Positions 56,661 to 64,000 of a stretch of 64,000 bases of DNA are shown piece after piece. The notes beneath the pieces are model-generated. The model worked only from the letters and a program-made list of their open reading frames with translations, was not told the origin of the DNA and ran no database searches. Within the stretch, counting starts at the first letter, position 1; each line of letters opens with the position of its first letter. The stretch is from assembly GCF_000283155.1 (NCBI RefSeq), contig NW_004454175.1:3094536-3158535 (forward strand), in the 5' to 3' direction. The DNA comes from Ceratotherium simum simum. Lineage: Eukaryota > Chordata > Mammalia > Perissodactyla > Rhinocerotidae. The position numbers and the translations under genes were made by a program.

Positions 56661-59600
56661 CAAAAACTATCCTAGATTGCCTACGTTACAACATGTGTTA
56701 CGATATATGAACCACGTGAAATTCTACCGAAAGTTCAACCAATTTTGACGTACAAAATGGCAGTTTCTTATGGTTCAATAAAATACTTCATTTTTCTACT
56801 GCAAAATACCAGAGGAACCTGACTGATCCTACCTCAATGATTCATACATTACTGGACATTTTTCTAATAATTTTGAAATTAATATTTGTACTTTTTTTAT
56901 CAGCTTTATTGCATTCTGACCAACTGAGCTTATAATTGTGTTTCTCTCTCGTTGGCTGCTGAACTTCACACATTTTGCCGTTATGACTTTTACGTTACTT
57001 CTCAGGTCTTTCCATGCTCAGTGCAATGATATTGACAGAGTAATTATTGCTCTTTATACCTTCCAAACTGGAGTATAATTTTAAAAACATCAATTATATG
57101 AAACTGCATTAAGTTCTCTGAGATCTAGGAAATATTCTCAAGGAGGACAACACCCACCAAAATTATCTGTATCTAAGATGCATTTTAATAGACATTTTAC
57201 TAGAAAAACTCTTTATGATAGCATAAAACGGTAAATTTTGTATTTACATGTAATACATACATATAGAGATGAATGTTTGAAGACATAAACAATTTGCATA
57301 GTAATACTTATTATCTATGTTTCAAATTGGCAGTTAATTAACGTGTGGGTTTTGCAAGCTCTTCTCCCCTTCCTCTCCCATAACTCTAGATCTTTATCTA
57401 TCACTATGATCAAATAGTCTTTTGTTTTTTTCAGGAATTCCACCATTCTTCTGTCCTCCCACTTCACTTCTATAAACTCTTCTCCTTTGTTTTCAGTGAA
57501 CTCTTCCGAAAGACATATTTTCTCAATTATTGAGACATTAATAAGATGAATCCAGTTATCTTTTTTGCAGCTCACCCAAAGAGAATGTTGGTGAAATAAC
57601 ACTTTTCATTTGCTTAGCACTTTTTACTTTTGGAGAGACCTTTTACTCTCACTATCATTTGATGTGACTATTACATGTATAGTTGCTATGTCTCTGTAGA
57701 TGCTTTTTTAATTTAAAAAATTGTGTGGTTATTCAACACAATATCTAAGTTAAACTGTCTAGATTTCCTGTGTTGGGCTAATTATCCAGTTTGGGGATTT
57801 TTCCTGGTTTTCAGACTTTGAACCTGCTCATATGAACGTTCTATGTCATGTTTTTCATGTTAATAGCAACACAATAGGATCTAGTACTCTCCCCTGCTTT
57901 TTAGCTATGATACTTTGGAACTAAACTTGCTCTGACAAATGCAAACACTTTCCTGTACTGACAAAGACCTGCACTTGTGGTGTGCCAACCACATTATCAG
58001 GAGTGCTTACATCAGGAGCTATAAATTTCTCAGAGGTCTGACAAAGCCAAGATGTTTTCAGGCAGTCTTCCTCAAGATCATTTTGATTTCAATATTTGCA
58101 AAGATCCCCTAGAGACAAATTTTTTTAAAAACGCAAGTCTCACAGATGATGGAGAGATAGCTAGAGAACTCAACATCACCACCACGGCCGCAACAATTCT
58201 CACATCCTGTTTTTGTCCTTCTGCTCCAGAAGCCGCCTCGGTAGTCCCGAGGCGCGTTCCTGCACACTTACTGCAGGATGCCACAGCCATTTCCTCATTT
58301 TGTGTGTAGATGTTTTTATTAGGTTGTGGACAATGTGCACACCGGTTTGTAAAGGGTTAAAACTCAGCTGTGCGGTTGATGTGCCGGTAGTCACAGTATG
58401 TTTCCTTTGAAGCAAGGGTGCAATGTTTCCAAAGACAATCGCTATAATTCTATGCATATTTTTCCTGATTAATGAATAGGATTTTTCAAGTGAATCTTTA
58501 AATGAGTTAGTACAGTGTAAGAAATAGATGTCATCCTTATATTTTTTTTTATTAAAAGGCATTTCAAATTTAAAAAACTTCGGCATTGTATACATATCTG
58601 ATTTATTGGCTTATGTGTGTTTTGAGTCATAAAAGCTGTTGTAAAAGTTATACAATGCTTGCAAAAAAAAAAATAGTGTGGTCTCTTTGTGAAGCTAAAT
58701 GAAATAAAATATAAAGTTTGTGATACATTAAATCACAAACATAAATATGTACTTTATGGCCAGCTGTTATTTCTAAATGTGCATGTTTTAAAATAGAAAC
58801 ATTTACCCAACACACTGATCAGCAATTTCCCAGTTCCGAAAAGCCCGATTGCATTTAAGATGCAAAAGATTAAAGTGCATAAATAGATAAAGTTAATAGT
58901 TCATCTTCCTAAATGCTTTTATATGTTTTAAGTCTTAGAGTTCCTTCCAACCCTGTAGACTCAAGGACTGGAGCCACTTTGATGTGGATTTGTTTTACGC
59001 ACATGCTTTCATTGGAACTGAATCTGATTGCATCTCACACACCCAGAGAAATGTTCTGCATATGAACAGAGGCCGTGTGGCCCCATGCCACTTCACACTG
59101 TGTGTTCAGGTTCATCGAGAAAGTGAACTGCATTTTATTATCATATCACAAATATTCAACCTTAATTTTGGCTAAAAATCATCTCAGTTGCTAATGTTCC
59201 ATTTCCCAGTGATTTTACTCCTGCTCTGCATAAAAGTTGGTCAAGGAGAACACGCAAGATTATGTTGACTCTAAAATGCAATTCCCCAGGGAGACTTTAT
59301 TTGCTCGCCCATGTAGCATCTCTGTCTCTGTAGGTAAAGTAGAATTTTTAAATGCCTCTAGTCCTTTAGGACATGTTGGCAATCGGCAGTTCAAAAGTTC
59401 ATATGATGCCATATGTCCTAATAATTTTTATCTACATCTAAAACAATACGGGACTGTCAAATAAAATCCTGCATGCAAACAAATGATGGAATGCAGGGGA
59501 ACCCTCTGCTTTAGCCTTTTCTTCTTTGTCCGACAAGCTAATGCAATAAGGCCAATAATAAAAGGTTGTGTACTAGGCCTGAAGCCTGTGACAGATAAAA

Positions 59601-60480
59601 AAGAAATGTTAGAAACCAATGAAGCTTTTGCACAATTAGATTTTTTGAGGCTGTGCTGTAAGGATTGCCCAGAGCCTGTTCAGTCCTGATTGATGGTAAA
59701 ATCATAACTACATCATATTAGCTGTAGAGTTCACTGACAGGTTACTACAGATTAATATTGCCACTGCTGTTCACCTACCATCAAACCAGGGGCAATATGA
59801 ATTGAGCTGTTCTTCTAACAAACCCTGCATATTAAAAGGTAAGGTGTCCTACTGAACAATCTCCCCTGTCACTGAGGAAAGACACAAACAATGTCTATTT
59901 GAGAGATATGCAGATACGGTGCAGCATATTAATTAGTTCTGCCAGGAGAGCCCCATCACATCCGGCCGGCTAACGATCCTTCCTGTGAGCTTGTTTCTTC
60001 AGAGCTCTTGGCTACGGGACTGCAAACGACACCCTAAAATGTGGAGCTGCAAACCTTGGTGATTTAAACTCAGGCTGCCAGGCAAATTGCAGTGACATAA
60101 ATTTGGCCCATGTGTTTTGCATCGTGTGAATACGAAACAGGGGAAGCCATGGAGCCAAGTTTTGTTTGCATCAGTCTAGGGAGATTGGTGGGCCATTTTC
60201 AGAGATGCTATCCACAGCAAGGTGGAGTCACCTGTCTTTTGCTTTACTTTGAAAATGCAAGAAATCAACATGTGCTGATAATAATGCCATCCTAAAATGA
60301 AAGCATTTCATCCTTATCCCACCCCAAGCCTTGGGTAAGAAGTCAACTGTGAAACCAAGACAGGGCTCGCTATGCAGTGTGTGGAATGAAGGGGTTAGGC
60401 CTGATGAGGGGATATTAATAGGAACCACTGGTGTAAGAGAGATGCTTCCACATCCTGCCTGGGGTGCTAACAAGAACTCA
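56661..60480. other. Longest repeat-poor AT-rich block in the right half
   Basis: About 3.8 kb with no transposon I can name. A minus-strand frame at 57315-57602 (95 codons) and opposed frames at 58052-58309 and 58200-58595 have no recognisable domain. An 8-bp perfect inverted repeat (gtttgtga/tcacaaac) lies at 58716-58740. Candidate conserved non-coding sequence. Confidence 0.45.
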
Positions 60481-60624
60481 GCCTGGAATCAGGCAGGAGA
60501 CTGGTGCCTTTGGCCCCTTGGTCAAGGCACTTGTTCTTTCATGACTTGGCATGTTGTATCTGTAAAGTAAAGGGTTTGAATTAGGTGATCTCCAAGGTCC
60601 CTTTCAGCTCTTATATCCCATTCT
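60481..60624 (+). mobile_element. MIR-class SINE
   Basis: 'ggccccttggtcaaggcacttgttctttcatgacttggcatgttgtatctgtaaagtaaagg' and 'gaattaggtgatctccaaggtccctttcagctctta' match sense MIR-class core and 3' end. Confidence 0.65.
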
Positions 60625-60629
60625 GCAGG

Positions 60630-60737
60630 CCCCAGCGTCTCACATACTGGACTGTGTTTCTTCACAGGCATCAGCCTCCCCGAGGCCGGGCCCCACCCCA
60701 TGTGGTATGGGTGCACACTGAAGTTTAAGAACCACTG
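60630..60737 (+). mobile_element. MER5-like MITE end
   Basis: 'gggtgcacactgaagtttaagaaccactg' is the MER5 3' terminal inverted repeat. The 5' part is diverged or truncated. Confidence 0.55.
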
Positions 60738-60852
60738 TCATGAAGGATGGCAGTGACTAGGCTGAAGTCACTGTAGATCTTACTGTTGTTTTGTAGAGAA
60801 TGTGCAAAGAGCTGGAGAGTCAGCCAGAGCCTCGAGAAGAAAATAATAATGT

Positions 60853-60876
60853 CTTTTTATTTTTAAAAATAAAAAG
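60853..60876. repeat. Perfect 24-bp AT-rich palindrome
   Basis: C, T5, A, T5 is followed directly by A5, T, A5, G. Both halves are exact reverse complements with no spacer. Confidence 0.98.
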
Positions 60877-60894
60877 TTGTGACCTTGACAACTA

Positions 60895-61860
60895 TAAACT
60901 GTAAGCTCCATCAACAATATTAATAGACAGATGACAGACTGGGAGAAGATTTCACAATGCTTAAAACTGACTGAAAAGAATGTGACACTGGATTAATACC
61001 TAGAACTCCTGCAAATTGACCAGAAACAAAAAGGAAACCCCCTAAAAATGCACAAAGGGTATGAAGAGGCAATTCACAGGAGAGGAAGCTCAAATGATGA
61101 GCTGATAGAAGGGTGCTCGGATTCACTAGTAATCGGAACAACATAGCCGGCTTTAGACACATCACAATGTAGAACTTAGAAAGCTAGATAACGCCAGGTG
61201 TTTGCAAGGATCTGCGGTGATGAGAACTCTTTTTGATTGTTGGGGGAAGAGGAAATGACTGTGATCATTTCAAAAAGCAATCTTAGTGAAATTAAGCAAT
61301 GCATAGGTGAAAAGAGGTTCCCACTTACCCAGGATAGCAGAGAAAACCTGAGCTTCTGGCATAATTATTAACAGTGCCCCTTTTCTCTTCCCAAAATGCT
61401 CCTCTTAGGAAAGACAATCAATTATATAGTCCTTCTACTTCTGCAAGCCCACTTCTGAACACGTATCCCAGAGATATTTTCACAAAGGCACCATGTACAA
61501 GGATGTCTTTTTAGCATTGTTTGTGGTAATTGGAAGTTGAAATTTAGCATGGGTGCCCTTCACTAAGGCAATGATAAGTAAGCTGGGTGCTTGCATTCGA
61601 TAAAATACTATGCAATAAATGGAGGTGACGTTTTAGATGTCTACGGATATACACTATGGATAAATTTTAACAGCAAAATTATGAGTGACAAAGTAAGAAA
61701 GAATGAGATTTAAAGCATAATGCCACTTATCCAAATTTTAAAAACAAGTTCAAATTTGTTAAATACAAAATACTAATATACAAATATATGCCTGTATCAA
61801 AAACACTAGAAAAGGATCCTGAGGTGAGGAGGAGAAAATAATGAAATAAGAGAAGTGTCT
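60895..61860 (+). mobile_element. Old L1 LINE, ORF2 3' end and 3' UTR
   Basis: 'cagactgggagaagatttcacaatgc', 'attaatacctagaactcctgcaaattgaccagaa', 'cacaaagggtatgaagaggcaattcacaggagaggaagctcaaatga' and 'ttcactagtaatcggaacaaca' follow sense L1 ORF2. Later 'gtacaaggatgtctttttagcattgtttgtggtaattgg' and 'cataatgccacttatccaaa' continue to the 3' UTR. Highly diverged, with many stops. Confidence 0.75.
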
Positions 61861-62214
61861 TGGAGGAATCATGAGATGATATGCCATAAAATGAGGCTCT
61901 GGATTATCACAGACCTCTGTCCTTGAGGTCAAGAATGAAAGATAAAAGAGTCACTGTAATTTTAATTTGTCTCTGGGAGTGTAAAGGAAATATTTTCCTT
62001 CAAATCAAGGATGATTGTTAGCAGGAAGCAGTAGTTCATAGATAAGAAGGTGTTTGAGTCTGTGCTATACAACCTATTCACCAAGAAGGTGGAAACTTTG
62101 GTCCAGATAATTCCGCTATCTAATCTCCTCACTGATAACAGAGCCTCTGGCATTGTCATCAATGAGTGACTCAGATTTCACAGCAAGGAATGTAGCAAAT
62201 GGTATTTGCAAGGT
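61861..62214. other. Unassigned sequence
   Basis: Nothing recognised. Confidence 0.4.
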
Positions 62215-62690
62215 ACCTGTACATACTTGCAACTCTCTCCTACAACTTTCAATGGCTCCCTATTTCCTATAATATAAAATCTGAACTCCTGAGCTTGGCA
62301 ATAAAGACCTTCTACCATCTAACATCAAACTACCTCTCCCATTTTATCCCCTAATTTCTCCACATTGATCCTTTACTCTCCTGAAACAATCCTTTTGCCT
62401 CTGTCATTGATCACACCATGTGCCCTGCCTGGCATGTCCTTCTATTCTTCTTCTTGTCTAAATCGTCATTCACTTTCAGGATGAGTTTGAGGTGCGGCTC
62501 TTCTGTAGAGCCTTCCTTTACCATCTCAGATCCCAGTGACCTTGACTTTCTCCTTCATGCAGCTGTTACAGTGCATGTTGCTTGCAATTGTAGGTATCTT
62601 TTCATACATGTACTTTCTCTGCAGGGACTATGTTACATACTTTCAACTCTCTTACCATTGCCTTTTATAAAGTATTATCAAATAAACATT
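62215..62690 (+). mobile_element. L2 LINE 3' end
   Basis: 'caatggctccctatttcctataatataaaatctgaactcctgagcttggcaataaagaccttctacc' then 'gcctggcatgtccttctattcttcttcttg' and 'atcaaataaacattcatcga' follow L2 ORF end to 3' end. Confidence 0.7.
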
Positions 62691-62800
62691 CATCGACCCC
62701 TGCTTGGATACTGAGGGAGGATACAACGATCCCTGGATACTGTCTCTGACTTCCAAGGAGCTTATAGTCCAATTGGGAGGTATGTCAATCCCGAGAGAGA
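62691..62800 (-). mobile_element. L2-like fragment, tail to tail with the previous L2
   Basis: 'ggaggatacaacgatccctgg…cttccaaggagcttatagtccaattgggagg' resembles antisense L2 3' UTR. Confidence 0.45.
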
Positions 62801-63489
62801 ATTAGAAAGTGAAAGATTCAGGAGGTATGTTAGGGGATGGGGTTGAGGAAAGAGATGGATGGAGGCTCGGTGTGAATCCTAGCAGCCTCCCATTTCAGAT
62901 TGGACCTTCACCTTTTGTGTATGCTGCTTTCCATCTAGGCCTGGCGTGTTAGGTTGGGGCTCAGGAGAGTTAGACATATAGAAATTCTTCAGGAAGGTCT
63001 GCTGGCGGATGATTATAGGATCATAAAATAATGTCCCCGCCACATAGCCAATACTCTTCTCTTCTGTCTGGTATATTTTAGGGGTAAAATAATTGTTGAA
63101 TGAATCTGAACTTTGCAGAAGAAAATGTTAACTGTTATCTGAAAACAGGTCCTTAGCTGGTTCAGGACTGCAGCCCTGATCTTCATGGCAGCCAAATTTG
63201 TCATTGGGTTGTGTTGCTATATGAGATGAGCAGGCATTGAGTAATAGAATACCCACTGAAGAATGGGCTAAATAATAGAGATATTCAATGACCTCATATA
63301 TAAAGATATTTGGGATAGGTGGTCCCATGGATGATTGAGTGGCTTAATCATATTACTGAGGACCCAGATTCTTTCTCCATTTCTACCTGCCATCCTCAGC
63401 ATGTTTTCTTTTCATCCTTAAACTCATTGTGTCTTGGATGTAAGATGACCACCGTACTTCCAGACTTCACACCTTCACTAAGCTGTGCT
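62801..63489. other. Unassigned sequence
   Basis: Nothing recognised. Confidence 0.4.
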
Positions 63490-63715
63490 CAAAGGCAGGC
63501 TAAGAAAGTTTCTATCTAAGATCATTCTCTGTCAGAGAAGAACCTATTTCTCAAAAGCTTCTAGCAGACTTCCCCTTACATCTTATTGGCCAGAACTGGA
63601 CCACATGGCCATCAGTCACCACAGAGGGCCATCAGGCTGGCTTAGTACTATTATAGGAGGCAGGCTTTACTAGCATGGACAAAAGGAGAGGGGATTGGTG
63701 GTAGAGTAGGCAACC
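63490..63715 (+). mobile_element. Old interspersed repeat, same unassigned family (copy 3 of 3)
   Basis: 'caaaagcttctagcagacttccccttacatcttattggccagaactggaccacatggcc' and the end 'ggtggtagagtaggcaaccaaa' match the 3' half of the family seen at 25115 and 29035. Confidence 0.5.
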
Positions 63716-63934
63716 AAAAGAGTTTTCCAGAGACCACAAATATATTTTGTATCCAAGAAACTTTTTCTGCAATTTCAAGAAACTTTGAACCTTTCTGCGA
63801 TTTCATGCCTCCACTTGGTGGAATAAAATTATGTTCATGAACAGGAGGTTCTCTCATGTCTGTTGGACCTTGAGTCATTCCTCCTTTTTTTGCTGGATGG
63901 TGGGGAACTTTTCTTTCATTTAATTTATTCGTTT

Positions 63935-64000
63935 ATTTATTTGTCCAACTAATCATTCATCATATATTTATTGAACATCTAGCGGATGTTCTTAAAATTT
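63935..64000 (-). mobile_element. L2/MIR 3' tail, cut by window edge
   Basis: 'caactaatcattcatcatatatttattgaacatctagcgg' resembles the antisense L2/MIR tail (ATTCATTCAACAAATATTTATTGAGCACCTAC). The rest lies beyond the window. Confidence 0.5.

Noticed and set aside
56279..56710. Plus-strand open frame of 143 codons
   Set aside because: Runs through an antisense MIR; no motif.
1..64000. CRISPR array, operon or bacterial defence system
   Set aside because: No regularly spaced direct repeats and no dense coding; repeat content is plainly mammalian.

Overview
This window looks like non-coding DNA from a placental mammal, most likely a perissodactyl (horse, ass, zebra, rhinoceros or tapir). The main evidence is ten copies of a tRNA-derived SINE that begins GGGGCCGGCCC, carries pol III A-box and B-box motifs, and ends in the modules 'acagcaactagaaggatgtgcaactatgaca...' or 'agaggaagatgggcacagatgttagc...'. 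I recognise this as the equine repetitive element (ERE) family. The other repeats (MIR, L2, MER5A, MLT1/MaLR LTRs, old L1) are shared by all placental mammals. The family calls come from memory of consensus sequences, not from a search.

I find no convincing protein-coding gene, no rRNA or tRNA gene and no CRISPR array. The longest open frames are under 170 codons. They lie in repeats (L2, MIR, L1), in a polypyrimidine tract, or in sequence with no protein signature I recognise. One short GC-rich stretch on the minus strand (about 51620-51775) has coding-like third-position composition and is flagged as a possible exon or retrocopy fragment.

Layout. 1-1130: MLT1 fragment, a 100-N assembly gap, an L2 3' end and a MIR. 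1136-5190: a minus-strand L1 ORF2 remnant interrupted by a solo ERV-type LTR, an internally deleted L1/HAL1-like element and a minus-strand ERE. 5191-14490: mostly unique sequence with one ERE, one MER5A and L2 pieces. 14490-15100: MIR, MER5A and ERE in a row. 15100-24700: the most repeat-poor part, with a long polypyrimidine tract. 24700-30030: MIR, L2, two copies of an unassigned old repeat, a decayed LTR-like block and an ERE. 32300-43015: many MIR and L2 copies, two EREs and two solo MaLR LTRs with perfect 5-bp target duplications. 43810-52190: L2 copies, a tandem ERE pair sharing one target site, and two more EREs. 53130-54420: an L2 split by a MIR. 54420-60480: largely repeat-poor. 60895-64000: an old plus-strand L1 ORF2 end, L2 pieces and a third copy of the unassigned repeat.

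Nothing here works together as a gene system. The window is best read as an intergenic or large-intron region whose visible content is layered retrotransposition. Five CTCF-like motifs, several inverted repeats and a few repeat-free AT-rich blocks are the only candidate regulatory features, and all of them are inference from sequence alone.
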